In this document: positions 17,403 to 26,658 of the stretch, one piece after another
Position numbering within the stretch: position 1 is the stretch's first letter
Layout: every line of letters starts with the position of its first letter
NCBI GenBank assembly: GCA_900557555.1
Contig: USTH01000001.1
Coordinates: forward strand, 4,479 to 68,478
Direction of reading: 5' to 3'
Length of the DNA: 64,000 nt
Source of the DNA: an uncultured Prevotellaceae bacterium
GTDB taxonomy: Bacteria; Bacteroidota; Bacteroidia; Bacteroidales; Bacteroidaceae
The notes under the pieces: model-generated
Told to the model about the DNA's origin: nothing
The model's database searches: none
What the model saw: only the letters and a program-made list of their open reading frames with translations
Made by a program: the position numbers and the translations under genes

Positions 17403-18284
17403 ATGATTTACAGACTATTCTACGGCATCATATACGCCTTGTCGCTGCTTCCCATGAGGGTACACTACATGATTTCAGACTTACTGTACCCTCTGGTGTA
17501 CTACATAATAAGATACCGTCGCAAAATAGTAAGACGAAACCTCACACGTAGTTTTCCAGAGAAGAGTCTGAGTCAAATCAAGAGTATAGAACGCCGGTTC
17601 TACAGATTTTTCTGCGATTACCTTGTAGAAAACATCAAGGCTCTTACCATAAAGAAAGACAACATGATGAGACGCATGGTATTTGAGGGCATTGAGACTG
17701 TAAGCGAAGCCTTCAAGACCAACCAGTTTGCCTTTCTCTACCTTGGCCACTTCTGCAACTGGGAATACATCGCCTCGGTGAAATGGTGGATGCCTAAAGG
17801 CACCATGGCCGCACAGCTCTACACCAGATTACACAACCACACGATAGACCGACTCTTCTATCACATACGCTCACGCTACGGTGGCGAAAACATCAACAAG
17901 AACGAGTCGCTGCGACGCATCGTTGCAATGCAGCAAAGCGGACAGAAAGCCCTAATAGGCTTCATATCAGACCAAGGACCCAAGATGCAGAACATACACC
18001 TGTGGATCAACTTCCTGCATCAGGATACTCCCGTGTTCACCGGCACAGAACGCATAGCAAAGAAAGTCAACGCAGCAGTGTTCTACGGCGAAGTAAGCCG
18101 AGAGAAGCGCGGATACTACAAATGTCGTTTCATACCTATCACTACCGACCCCAAGTCGTTCAAAGAACATGAACTGACCAAACTCTATATGCAAATGCTT
18201 GAGCAAGACATCATAAAAGACCCCGCACGGTGGTTGTGGACACACAACAGATGGAAACGACAGCGACCACACGACAACGAATGA
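17403..18284 (+). CDS. Lipid A biosynthesis (Kdo2-lipid A) acyltransferase, LpxL/HtrB family
   Basis: 293 residues. The catalytic HX4E signature is H116-FCNW-E121 in LYLGHFCNWEY. A membrane-associated N-terminus (residues 1-40) precedes a basic YRRKIVRRNL segment, usual for this family of inner-membrane secondary acyltransferases. FISDQGPK and the WLWTHNRWK ending are also family features. Downstream of the GT9 gene in the same direction, it fits an LPS assembly pair. Chain specificity cannot be told from sequence. Confidence 0.9.
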   Translation: MIYRLFYGIIYALSLLPMRVHYMISDLLYPLVYYIIRYRRKIVRRNLTRSFPEKSLSQIKSIERRFYRFFCDYLVENIKALTIKKDNMMRRMVFEGIETVSEAFKTNQFAFLYLGHFCNWEYIASVKWWMPKGTMAAQLYTRLHNHTIDRLFYHIRSRYGGENINKNESLRRIVAMQQSGQKALIGFISDQGPKMQNIHLWINFLHQDTPVFTGTERIAKKVNAAVFYGEVSREKRGYYKCRFIPITTDPKSFKEHELTKLYMQMLEQDIIKDPARWLWTHNRWKRQRPHDNE

Positions 18285-18328
18285 ACATTCCACAACAGCA
18301 CAAATAAGAACATATATCAAAGATAAGC

Positions 18329-21300
18329 ATGAACAAGATAATTACAGTCATCTGCCTACTCGCAACAGCACTGACCACACACGCACAAGAACAGATAAAA
18401 TGGCTTCGGGCCAATTCCATATCACCCGATGGCAAAACCATAGCATTTGAATATCAAGGCGACCTCTACACCGTCAGCGCCAACGGTGGTGAAGCCCGAC
18501 AACTGACATCACACCCCGCTTATGACGGCTACCCCAAATTTTCGCCCGACGGCAAGTGGATTGCTTTTACATCAGAGCGCTATGGCAGCATGGACGTGTT
18601 CATCATATCACCCAACGGTGGCAGACCAAAGCGCCTCACAACCAATTCGGCAACCGAAACTCTGCAGGGCTGGCTTGACAACACCCATGTACTTTACACC
18701 TCTAACCTTCAGCCCTCTGTCAGCGACATCAGTTTTCCAGGAAGCTTCCAACAGGTCTACAGCGTAGACACTGAGACCAACAGACCAGTCATGTTCTCCA
18801 CGCTGCCCATGGAAGACATCTCCATCAACCGCAACGGACAGCTGCTCTACCACAACAACAAAGGGTATGAGGACTATTGGCGGAAACACCACACCTCGCC
18901 CATCTGCCGTGACATCTACCTCACACAGGTAAAGGGTAAACGCACCTATACGAAGCTCAACGCCGACACCTGCGAACACCGCACACCGATATGGACTCCC
19001 GATGGCAACGGCTACTACTACACTTCAGAAAAAGACGGCACCATTAATATCTACAAGGCAGATTTGACAACAAAATCTACTACACAACTGACCAAATATA
19101 AGGGATACCCTGTAAGATACCTTACATCGGCATCCGATGGCACACTGTGCTACTCGTGGGACGGAGAACTCTACACGCTGCGTGAGGGTGCAAACCCACA
19201 CAAGGTTGTCGTTACCCTGACCGTTGACGACAACGAACGAATAAACCAACCACAAACGCTGACCTACGGAGCTTCACAACTGACCACCAACAAGAGCGAA
19301 AAAGAATTTGCCTTTATAGTAAAAGGCGAAGTCTACGTGACCAACATGGATTATACCACCACTCGGCGCATTACAAATACTATAGAGGAAGAAGCCGACC
19401 CCTCATTTAGTCCTGACGGCAAAACTCTTGTCTACGCCTCCAGACGCAACAACACTTGGGGCATATACGCCACAACACTTGTCAACGCCAAAGACAAAGG
19501 CTTCACCTACGCCACCGACCTCAAGGAAAAACCGCTCATAGTGGGCAAAGACCCCTGCACAGCACCTGTCTTTTCGCCCGACGGAAAGAAGATTGCCTAC
19601 CTCGCTAACAAAACGGAGATACGCATCTATGATATAAAAACAGGAACAAGCACCGTGGTGATGCCGGCCAAAGACATGTTTTCATATACCGATGCAAGCC
19701 ATTCTTTTGAATGGAGTCCCGACAGCAAATGGATTCTCACCGAATACCTCGGTACAGACAACTGGAACAGCACTGACATTGCCGTAATCAGTGCCGATGG
19801 CAAACACCTGCACAACATCACCCGCAGCGGATACTCTGACGGCTCACCACATTGGGCGCTCAACGGCAAGGCCGTAACATTTACCAGCGACCGTGCCGGC
19901 TACCGCAGCCACGGCAGTTGGGGATCCGAACGCGATGGATATATCATATATCTGGACCGCGAAGCCTACGCTCTCTCCAATATGAGCAAGGAAGACCGCA
20001 AGCTCTATGAAGACCACAAGAAAGAGCTTGAAAACGAGACTGCCAAAGGAGACAAGAAGAACAACGACAGCAAGAAAGACAGCTGCAAGACCGACACGAC
20101 AAAGACCCTCATACTTGACTTTGAGGACTGTGACAAGCGAATCAAACGCCTTACGGTCAACTCCTCACCACTCAGAGACGGCTACCTCACGCCCGATGGC
20201 AAAAAATATTTCTATCTCACCAGCTTTGAAGGTGGCGTAGACCTGTGGCTGCACGACCTTGAGGAAAACACCACACGCATCTTTAAAAAAGGATTTGGCG
20301 GCGGACAAATCTTGCCTGACAGCACAGGGAACAGCCTGTTTGTATGCAACAGCAGCATAAGCAAATTGGATCTCAATAACGGGCAGAGCAAAAGCATTGC
20401 GTTCAGTGCGGAATATTCAGACAACAACAAAGCCAAGATGGCATACGTATATCAGCATATCAAGACGCAGCTCACAGAACGCTTTGTAGACACCAACTTC
20501 CATGGGGCCGACTTCAAAACTCTCGCCAAACATTACGAAACGTTTCTTCCTTACATCAACAACTACCGCGACTTCAGCGAGTTGGGAAGCGAACTGGCAG
20601 GTGAGCTAAATTGCTCACACACCGGAGTGAAATACCGTCCATCGGTATCGGCACCCGCCACTGCCGTTCTCGGAGCCTTCTACGACAACGACTACAAGGG
20701 TGACGGTCTGAAAATCACAGAAATAATACAGGGTTCGCCCCTTGATGTCATTGACCGTCAGGTCAAGGCTGGTCACACGATAAAGCAAATCGACCATAGG
20801 CCGATACAGGCTGGCAAGGACTACTATCCGTTGCTCACAGGCAAAGTCGGCAAGAGGGTGTTGCTCACCATTGCCGACAACAATGGCGAAGACTATGAGA
20901 TAACCGTAAAACCTATCTCCTACGGCCGTCAGAATGCCCTTCTATACACACGCTGGGTTGACCAACGTGCCAAAATTGTAGAGACCGAAACCAATGGGCA
21001 GGTGGGCTACATACACATTGAAGGAATGAATAGCGAAAGTTTCCGCAAAACGTATGCAGACCTGCTCGGCAAATACCGCAACTGCAAAGCCGTCATCATT
21101 GACGAACGGCACAATGGGGGCGGATGGCTGCACAACGACCTCGCCATTCTACTGAGCGGACGTAAATACATGTCGTTCGAGTCAAGAGGACAGAAACTGG
21201 GCATCGAACCATTCACTCAATGGACAAAGCCATCGTGTCTGCTCATAACCGAAAACTGCTACTCAAACGCCAACGGCTTTCCATTTGCATACAAGACACT

Positions 21301-21538
21301 TGGCATAGGCAAACTGATAGGAGCGCCCATGGCCGGCACTATGACTGCAGTCTGGTGGGAGTCTGTTGCAGACGGCAGACTGACATTGGGAATTCCAGAA
21401 ATATACTGCCGCGACAACAATGGCAGAACACTCGAAAATCAGACGCTTTACCCTGACATAGAGAGCCACAACACACCCGAAGACCTTGCTGGCGGATATG
21501 ACCGCCAACTTATGCGTGCCATCAAAGAAATGAAATAA
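18329..21538 (+). CDS. Tricorn-type protease homologue (S41 family), secreted
   Basis: 1069 residues with a signal peptide (ITVICLLATALTTHAQ). The N-terminal half has PD40/WD40-like beta-propeller blades, each with an SPDGK-type motif (NSISPDGKTIAFE, KFSPDGKWIAFTSE, SFSPDGKTLVYAS, VFSPDGKKIAYLA). A Lys-rich linker follows (KGDKKNNDSKKDS), then a core domain, a PDZ domain (LKITEIIQGSPLDV) and an S41 peptidase domain. Ser979 in ENCYSNANGFPF is the likely nucleophile. It would degrade peptides in the periplasm or outside. The following gene starts nine bases after the stop. Confidence 0.9.
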   Translation: MNKIITVICLLATALTTHAQEQIKWLRANSISPDGKTIAFEYQGDLYTVSANGGEARQLTSHPAYDGYPKFSPDGKWIAFTSERYGSMDVFIISPNGGRPKRLTTNSATETLQGWLDNTHVLYTSNLQPSVSDISFPGSFQQVYSVDTETNRPVMFSTLPMEDISINRNGQLLYHNNKGYEDYWRKHHTSPICRDIYLTQVKGKRTYTKLNADTCEHRTPIWTPDGNGYYYTSEKDGTINIYKADLTTKSTTQLTKYKGYPVRYLTSASDGTLCYSWDGELYTLREGANPHKVVVTLTVDDNERINQPQTLTYGASQLTTNKSEKEFAFIVKGEVYVTNMDYTTTRRITNTIEEEADPSFSPDGKTLVYASRRNNTWGIYATTLVNAKDKGFTYATDLKEKPLIVGKDPCTAPVFSPDGKKIAYLANKTEIRIYDIKTGTSTVVMPAKDMFSYTDASHSFEWSPDSKWILTEYLGTDNWNSTDIAVISADGKHLHNITRSGYSDGSPHWALNGKAVTFTSDRAGYRSHGSWGSERDGYIIYLDREAYALSNMSKEDRKLYEDHKKELENETAKGDKKNNDSKKDSCKTDTTKTLILDFEDCDKRIKRLTVNSSPLRDGYLTPDGKKYFYLTSFEGGVDLWLHDLEENTTRIFKKGFGGGQILPDSTGNSLFVCNSSISKLDLNNGQSKSIAFSAEYSDNNKAKMAYVYQHIKTQLTERFVDTNFHGADFKTLAKHYETFLPYINNYRDFSELGSELAGELNCSHTGVKYRPSVSAPATAVLGAFYDNDYKGDGLKITEIIQGSPLDVIDRQVKAGHTIKQIDHRPIQAGKDYYPLLTGKVGKRVLLTIADNNGEDYEITVKPISYGRQNALLYTRWVDQRAKIVETETNGQVGYIHIEGMNSESFRKTYADLLGKYRNCKAVIIDERHNGGGWLHNDLAILLSGRKYMSFESRGQKLGIEPFTQWTKPSCLLITENCYSNANGFPFAYKTLGIGKLIGAPMAGTMTAVWWESVADGRLTLGIPEIYCRDNNGRTLENQTLYPDIESHNTPEDLAGGYDRQLMRAIKEMK

Positions 21539-21547
21539 ACCTAACCC

Positions 21548-22414
21548 ATGAAAACACACCTGACCACATTACTGACATTTATGCTCGCACTAACGGCACA
21601 GGTGACAACTGCTCAACGCCAGAAGCCTGTAAAAGTGCGTGTAATGACTTTCAACATCCGTCAAGAAAACAAAGATGACGGAATAAACAACTGGGAACTG
21701 CGCTATCAACAGACAGGCAAATTCCTAAGTAAAAGCAAAGCCGACATCATAGGTCTGCAAGAAGTGAAGCAGATTCAGCTTGACGACATTAAAAATGCAC
21801 TGCCAACCTACAGAAATGTGGGAGCGGCACAAGACGACGGAAAGCAGGCAGGAGAATACTGCCCCATCTTCTACAACACGGAGAAGTTTAACCTCGTGCG
21901 CGGCGGCACATTATGGCTGTCTGAAACACCCGAAACCCCATCAAAGAGCTGGGGCGCCACATGCAACCGCATTGCCACATGGGCCATCTTGCAGGACAAG
22001 AAAACCTTCAAAAGCATTGTTGCCGTCAACACACAGTTAGACAACGCAAGCGACCTCGCACGACAGAACAGTGCCGTTCTTATCAAGGAGCAAATAGGCA
22101 GACGAATAAACGACCTGCCCGTTGTCCTGACAGGCGACCTCAACGTCTGCGATGACGACCCGACCTACACCAAGATAGCTACACGCATCTTCCCACTTAA
22201 AGACGCATGGAAGTCCGTGTCATCACCCAAAGGCCCAGCTTTCACATACAACGGTTTCGGCAAAACCGAGAAAAATGATGCCCTCAACAAGATTGACTAC
22301 ATTTTTGTGTCACCCAAGATACAGGTCAGAAAAAGTTCTGTCATTGACACCTCTCTTGGCGGAGGACGTTTTCTGTCTGACCACAACGCACACACTGCCG
22401 ACATTGTGTTCTAA
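21548..22414 (+). CDS. Secreted endonuclease/exonuclease/phosphatase family protein
   Basis: 288 residues with a signal peptide (TFMLALTAQVTTAQ). All EEP superfamily landmarks are present: MTFNIRQEN near the start, IIGLQEVKQ with the metal-binding Glu, VVLTGDLNVCDDDP with the Asp-x-Asn pair, and the final LSDHNAH with the catalytic His. Substrate may be nucleic acid, phospholipid or inositol phosphate; secretion makes scavenging or a sphingomyelinase-like role possible. It probably shares a transcript with the protease gene nine bases upstream. Confidence 0.85.
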   Translation: MKTHLTTLLTFMLALTAQVTTAQRQKPVKVRVMTFNIRQENKDDGINNWELRYQQTGKFLSKSKADIIGLQEVKQIQLDDIKNALPTYRNVGAAQDDGKQAGEYCPIFYNTEKFNLVRGGTLWLSETPETPSKSWGATCNRIATWAILQDKKTFKSIVAVNTQLDNASDLARQNSAVLIKEQIGRRINDLPVVLTGDLNVCDDDPTYTKIATRIFPLKDAWKSVSSPKGPAFTYNGFGKTEKNDALNKIDYIFVSPKIQVRKSSVIDTSLGGGRFLSDHNAHTADIVF

Positions 22415-22542
22415 TCCCCAAAAGAGCACTCGCCGGCAACTAACAGCCCCGACATGAGGCATACCGTGAACTTGCAAAAGAATGAATTTACATTCAGTAC
22501 TTCTGACTGACACTGCGTTGTCGCACCACAAGGCTTTTTTAG

Positions 22543-22628
22543 GACCCAATTCGGTCGTTACGACTTTTTGTATTTTACAAGGCAATATGAAAGATGTCTT
22601 TTACGACCTAATGACCGATTTGGGTAAA
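22543..22628. repeat. R1 repeat, internally deleted copy
   Basis: Both terminal repeats are present (ACCCAATTCGGTCGTTACGA on the left, CGACCTAATGACCGATTTGG on the right), but only about 45 bases of interior remain. The rest of 22415-22888 holds no gene that can be supported, apart from the -7 box at 22810. Confidence 0.75.
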
Positions 22629-22809
22629 ACTTCCAGACTGGGTTTCCACCTCACACGGAGTATTCTGCATGTTGACAGTCAACACAATCCACTACCGTCT
22701 AAAACAATCAACGAACACTTCTATGGCTCTAAAACTGCCCATCAATCTCGAATACATGAACCAATGAAAAAAAAGTGCATAACAAACTGCCGTTTGTCGT
22801 AAAATCTAC

Positions 22810-22817
22810 TAACTTTG
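22810..22817 (+). promoter_or_regulatory. Promoter -7 box TAACTTTG
   Basis: A TAnnTTTG box about 70 bases upstream of the dehydrogenase start at 22889. A TTTG at 22793-22796 is rather close (13 bases) to be its -33 partner. Confidence 0.5.
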
Positions 22818-22888
22818 CACTATAATTTTTCAATAAAAAGAAAAGACACATATAAAACCATAAACGCAACTATAATATTCATACAGAC

Positions 22889-23845
22889 ATGAAAAAGATT
22901 CTTATTATCGGTGCCACTGGCCAAATCGGTTCTGAACTGACCATGACACTCAGAAATGTTTACGGCGGACAGAACGTAGTGGCAGGCTATATTGTAGGAG
23001 CAGAGCCTAAAGGGGAATTACTTGAAAGCGGGCCTGCAGAAATCTGTGACGTTACCGACGGATCCGCCATCACCAACATCGTCAAGAAGCACGGCATCGA
23101 CACCATCTACAACCTTGCCGCACTTCTTTCGGTTGTAGCCGAAGGCAAGCCAAAACTTGCTTGGAAAATCGGAATAGACGGTCTATGGAACGTACTTGAA
23201 GTGGCCCGCGAAAACGGTTGCGCTGTGTTCACCCCAAGCTCTATCGGTTCGTTTGGCCCAAGCACACCTCATGTGATGACCCCACAAGACACCATTCAGC
23301 GCCCGCGCACCATGTATGGCGTTACAAAGGTTACCACCGAACTACTCTCAGACTACTTCTTCCTCAAATACGGTGTTGACACGCGTGCAGTGCGTTTCCC
23401 CGGAGTTATCTCTAACGTAACACCTCCGGGCGGTGGCACAACCGACTACGCTGTTGATATCTACTACTACGCCGTGCGTGGAGAGAAGTTCACATGCCCC
23501 ATCAAGGAAGGCACACTGATGGATATGATTTATATGCCCGATGCACTCAAAGCAGCCATCGACATAATGGAGGCAGACCCCTCACGCCTCATCCACCGCA
23601 ACGCATTCAATATTGCATCAATGAGCTTCGGTCCCGAAACAATCTACGCTTCAATCAAGAAGTACAAACCAGACTTTGAAATGGTTTATGATGTAGACCC
23701 GCTCAAACAATCCATTGCAGACTCATGGCCTGACTGCATGGACGATTCTTGCGCTCGCAACGAGTGGGATTGGAAGCCAGTCTACGACCTCGACGGCATG
23801 ACACGCGACATGCTTGAGAAACTCCCTGCAAGAATCCTGAAATAA
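22889..23845 (+). CDS. NAD-dependent SDR, L-threonine 3-dehydrogenase-like
   Basis: 318 residues, an extended short-chain dehydrogenase. The NAD-binding GATGQIG lies at residues 8-14 and the catalytic Y-x3-K is in MYGVTKVTTE. Features such as TPSSIGSFGP, VRFPGVIS and TTDYAVDIYYYAV are those of the epimerase-like threonine dehydrogenases common in Bacteroidetes, which convert L-threonine to 2-amino-3-ketobutyrate. A UDP-sugar epimerase is less likely given the length and these motifs. It is a single gene closed by a hairpin terminator. Confidence 0.8.
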   Translation: MKKILIIGATGQIGSELTMTLRNVYGGQNVVAGYIVGAEPKGELLESGPAEICDVTDGSAITNIVKKHGIDTIYNLAALLSVVAEGKPKLAWKIGIDGLWNVLEVARENGCAVFTPSSIGSFGPSTPHVMTPQDTIQRPRTMYGVTKVTTELLSDYFFLKYGVDTRAVRFPGVISNVTPPGGGTTDYAVDIYYYAVRGEKFTCPIKEGTLMDMIYMPDALKAAIDIMEADPSRLIHRNAFNIASMSFGPETIYASIKKYKPDFEMVYDVDPLKQSIADSWPDCMDDSCARNEWDWKPVYDLDGMTRDMLEKLPARILK

Positions 23846-23946
23846 ACAACTATAACGTTTCGCTCTAAACGACCGAACCTACAACGCTTGGCGTTGCTGG
23901 CACAACAGTTTTGAGAGAAAAGATAAGTCATCCATATTTTTACGAA

Positions 23947-23980
23947 ATACGCACACCATCAACAGTGTGCGTATTTTTTT
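23947..23980 (+). terminator. Rho-independent terminator after the threonine dehydrogenase-like gene
   Basis: A 10-bp perfect stem (ATACGCACAC / GTGTGCGTAT) with an 8-base loop, followed by seven T (23974-23980). Confidence 0.9.
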
Positions 23981-24200
23981 GCATATCTGTTGTACCTCAC
24001 CATTAAGAACTATGACCCCGAAACAGAGCTACCCCCTCGGTTTGCCCAACAAAGAGGTCAAAACAGGACTTTACCGCAGCACTTCACCACACCTCCTCGC
24101 CACACGCACCGCAAGGGACGCCACCATTTACCAAAACAATACCTAACAAAATCGCAAAGTGGCCTGCAAAAGTCAGCGCATCGGGCAGTGTAGATATGCA

Positions 24201-24256
24201 TTTCGGCGGAAGTTTATATGTTCACCGACTGGTACGCATATAAATTTCCGCCGAAA
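24201..24256. repeat. R2-related inverted pair, 44 bp apart
   Basis: TTTCGGCGGAAG at 24201 and TTTCCGCCGAAA at 24245 head a near-perfect 20-bp inverted repeat that closes on a 16-base loop. The two cores start 44 bp apart, twice the 22-bp period of the R2 arrays. It lies in the gene-free stretch 23981-24405 between convergent genes. Confidence 0.65.
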
Positions 24257-24274
24257 AAAAATTCTAAAATGGCT

Positions 24275-24320
24275 TTAACCCAAATCGGTCATTAGGTCGT
24301 AAATAACCGATTTGGGTTTA
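24275..24320. repeat. R1 repeat, terminal repeats only
   Basis: The two inverted termini stand almost back to back (ACCCAAATCGGTCATTAGGT and AACCGATTTGGGTTTA), giving a 46-bp palindrome flanked by TTAA-like bases on both sides. Confidence 0.8.
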
Positions 24321-24405
24321 ACCAACTGTTTTTTCAGCAAAAAAATGCTGAATGAGGCTCTGTTGAGTGTAACACAACAGTGGCAAAGCTCTCATAGTGG
24401 TGCCA

Positions 24406-24927
24406 TTATAAGTTGAACGTCAACCCGACACTAAAGCAAAACTTCTTGTAGTAGTAGCATTTACGGTCGTTTGATGACTTTGAGATATTGAGGAGGTTCT
24501 GACGTGCTTCAAGAAACACACCAAGTGTCTCAGAGAAGTTATAGCGTGCGCCGGCTTGCAGACCTGCCGTGCGCAAACCTACATGCAGACCACTGTAAAC
24601 ATCTACAGCCATGGGCAGTTTCAGTATCTCCTGCCAATGATAATTACCCGTTAACATCAAGTCGAGACGTGTGTTGACACCATCATTGTCAACATCGTGT
24701 TTGTCTTTTGCCAGATAACTGGCACCGAAACCTATCGAGAGCCAATCGTTCACGCCTTTGTCGTAGCCAACGACAGCTCCTGACAGTCCACCTGCATTGA
24801 GGTAGCCCACATAGATTTTGTTGTCGTCGTCACCATCAAAAGCCTGTGCCACAGCCGGCTGATGCAAAGTGAGTAACGTCAAGGTCAGCACAAAAAATGT
24901 AACATAGTGTTTAACCGAGTGTTTCAT
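24406..24927 (-). CDS. Small outer-membrane beta-barrel protein
   Basis: 173 residues with a Sec signal peptide ending VAQAFDGDD. The mature part alternates hydrophobic strands with Gly/Asn turns (IYVGYLNAGGLSG, WLSIGFGASYLA, LMLTGNYHW, VYSGLHVGLR, GVFLEARQNLL) and ends in the aromatic FCFSVGLTFNL, as in OmpW/OmpA-type eight-strand barrels. A function beyond that cannot be given. Confidence 0.7.
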   Translation of the reverse strand: MKHSVKHYVTFFVLTLTLLTLHQPAVAQAFDGDDDNKIYVGYLNAGGLSGAVVGYDKGVNDWLSIGFGASYLAKDKHDVDNDGVNTRLDLMLTGNYHWQEILKLPMAVDVYSGLHVGLRTAGLQAGARYNFSETLGVFLEARQNLLNISKSSNDRKCYYYKKFCFSVGLTFNL

Positions 24928-25056
24928 AAGCGAAAATTAAACGTGTCCAAATTTTATAATTTAGGATAACATTGAATTGCATCCCACCTTTTCTCGTCAT
25001 GGCATAGCTCAAACAAGCTTGGCTCTGCTCATTTGACTTATCGAAAACGTTATAAT

Positions 25057-26508
25057 TTAATCTATTGTGTATTTTGTTATGCCAAACACCTTTCGGCGGT
25101 TGCCGCCTGTTTTATCCTTCACATACTGTTGGCCATAAACGATATAGTTGTTGTCGTACCAATAGGATGTTGTCGGCGCTTTCATTTTCTTGACATTCAG
25201 ATTTTCATCACCAGCCTCGATAATTTCAGCCTCTTTCTCTTGAATCACATTGCCATCGTTAAGAGCCACTATCTTGCTGACCAGCTTCATGCGATCGGCA
25301 TATACCAAGCTTACATTGCCTTTGTCGAGCCCCATTGAAGCAAAGTGCACAACACTGTACGGACGATTCTTTGGGAACATCGGGAAGCAAGTGTCCCACA
25401 GCAGGTCTCCCTGTGCATTGAACTTAACCAACACTGCATGAGTGTATTGGTATCCATTGAAACTTGTGATGATGGCGTTGCCCTGACGGTATGTTATGTA
25501 AGTAGGGTAATAGGCTTCGCCAAGATAATAATAATCTTTGCCGTCAAACACTATGTCGTGGCTTGCCATGAGGTAGTTTAGTGCATACTCCTTGTCCTTT
25601 TTTTCGGCCTTTTCTTTCTTACGTTCTATCTTTTTCTGTTTCTTTTCAGACATGAACTCTGTGAAGTTTTTCAGATCAAGGAAATTGTAGGATTTATAGA
25701 ATGCAAACTCGCCATTGTCAAGAGCAGCGAAATAGATGCCCTGCGAGTTGCCTTTCTTTGACTTGGTATATGTTCCGGTTACAAATATACGTCCACCAGT
25801 GTCACTGATGCTGGCAGAAGTGATGGCCTCACCGTCAGCAGGTGTGATCTCGGTCACCCCTACCATGTTTCCGTCCATGTCGGTGCGCACAAGCATTGTG
25901 TGGCCTTCCACATTAACAAAAGCGAGCACATTGTCCTTGACTATTGCAGTGGCAAAAATCAAGGTGTTGCGGTCTTTCACACCGGGAAAATGCAAGTTGA
26001 GAGCCTTTATTTGCCCACTTGCCAGATTAAAGATATTTAATGTCTCTGTCTTTTTGTCGGTAGAGGCAAACACCATACAACCAGAGCCGAAACTGGGCCA
26101 ACGTATGCTGAACTTACTCTTGAGCATTGCGTTGTAAACTGACGTTTTGTTTGTCTTGGTGTCAAACGCCAACACCTTGAGGTTGTCATCTCTGTCACGC
26201 CACACCGAATAGTTGATCCCGTCAACATAATCGCTACATTCATCGGTCATTTTCTTTGGAATAGAGAAAGTTTCTGTTCCAAGGAGTTTCATGTCGGTAG
26301 AATATAGTTCTGATTTTACGGTGCGTTTGCCGTCATCGGCATCCTTTGAGCGTGTCTGCACAAGCAGGCCTTTGTTGCCAAGCGGATAAACGCTCTCGTC
26401 TTCAAAGTCATCGTTTGTAGGACACTCTATTCGCCCCACGGCTTGCGACATTACAGGCAATTCAAACAGGAATGTCGCCAATGTCAATAACAATAATTTC
26501 AATTTCAT
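25057..26508 (-). CDS. Secreted protein of unknown function
   Basis: 483 residues with a signal peptide (LLTLATFLFELPVMSQAVG). The body alternates short beta segments of propeller-like character (GRIFVTGTYTKS, NVLAFVNVEGHTMLV, KDYYYLGEAYYP, NVSLVYADRM). It is interrupted near residue 285 by a highly charged Lys/Glu helix (KKQKKIERKKEKAEKK). No family is recognised with confidence. The minus-strand TAATTTTG at 26561-26554 could be its -7 box. Confidence 0.7.
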   Translation of the reverse strand: MKLKLLLLTLATFLFELPVMSQAVGRIECPTNDDFEDESVYPLGNKGLLVQTRSKDADDGKRTVKSELYSTDMKLLGTETFSIPKKMTDECSDYVDGINYSVWRDRDDNLKVLAFDTKTNKTSVYNAMLKSKFSIRWPSFGSGCMVFASTDKKTETLNIFNLASGQIKALNLHFPGVKDRNTLIFATAIVKDNVLAFVNVEGHTMLVRTDMDGNMVGVTEITPADGEAITSASISDTGGRIFVTGTYTKSKKGNSQGIYFAALDNGEFAFYKSYNFLDLKNFTEFMSEKKQKKIERKKEKAEKKDKEYALNYLMASHDIVFDGKDYYYLGEAYYPTYITYRQGNAIITSFNGYQYTHAVLVKFNAQGDLLWDTCFPMFPKNRPYSVVHFASMGLDKGNVSLVYADRMKLVSKIVALNDGNVIQEKEAEIIEAGDENLNVKKMKAPTTSYWYDNNYIVYGQQYVKDKTGGNRRKVFGITKYTID

Positions 26509-26618
26509 TTTGATTGGTTTTAAGCGGTTTACAATGATTTTTCACTGCAAATGCAAAATTATTTCTTTTTTTTTATATATACACACTGTTTGGCAAACAT
26601 ATTCTCAGCATTTATCAT

Positions 26619-26626
26619 TATATTTG
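26619..26626 (+). promoter_or_regulatory. Promoter -7 box TATATTTG
   Basis: A TAnnTTTG box 33 bases before the ATG at 26659. A TTTG at 26589-26592 lies 26 bases further upstream, a little far for a -33 element. Confidence 0.5.
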
Positions 26627-26658
26627 CAACCAAACACAACAGAAACACAGAAACAAAT

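Noticed and set aside
23882..23896. Small hairpin CAACGC-TTG-GCGTTG as a terminator
   Set aside because: The stem is six base pairs without a T-run. The better terminator lies at 23947-23980.
26510..26658. SAM riboswitch before the metY-like gene
   Set aside because: The leader after the -7 box at 26619-26626 is only about 30 bases, too short for a known SAM riboswitch, and no matching stems were seen.
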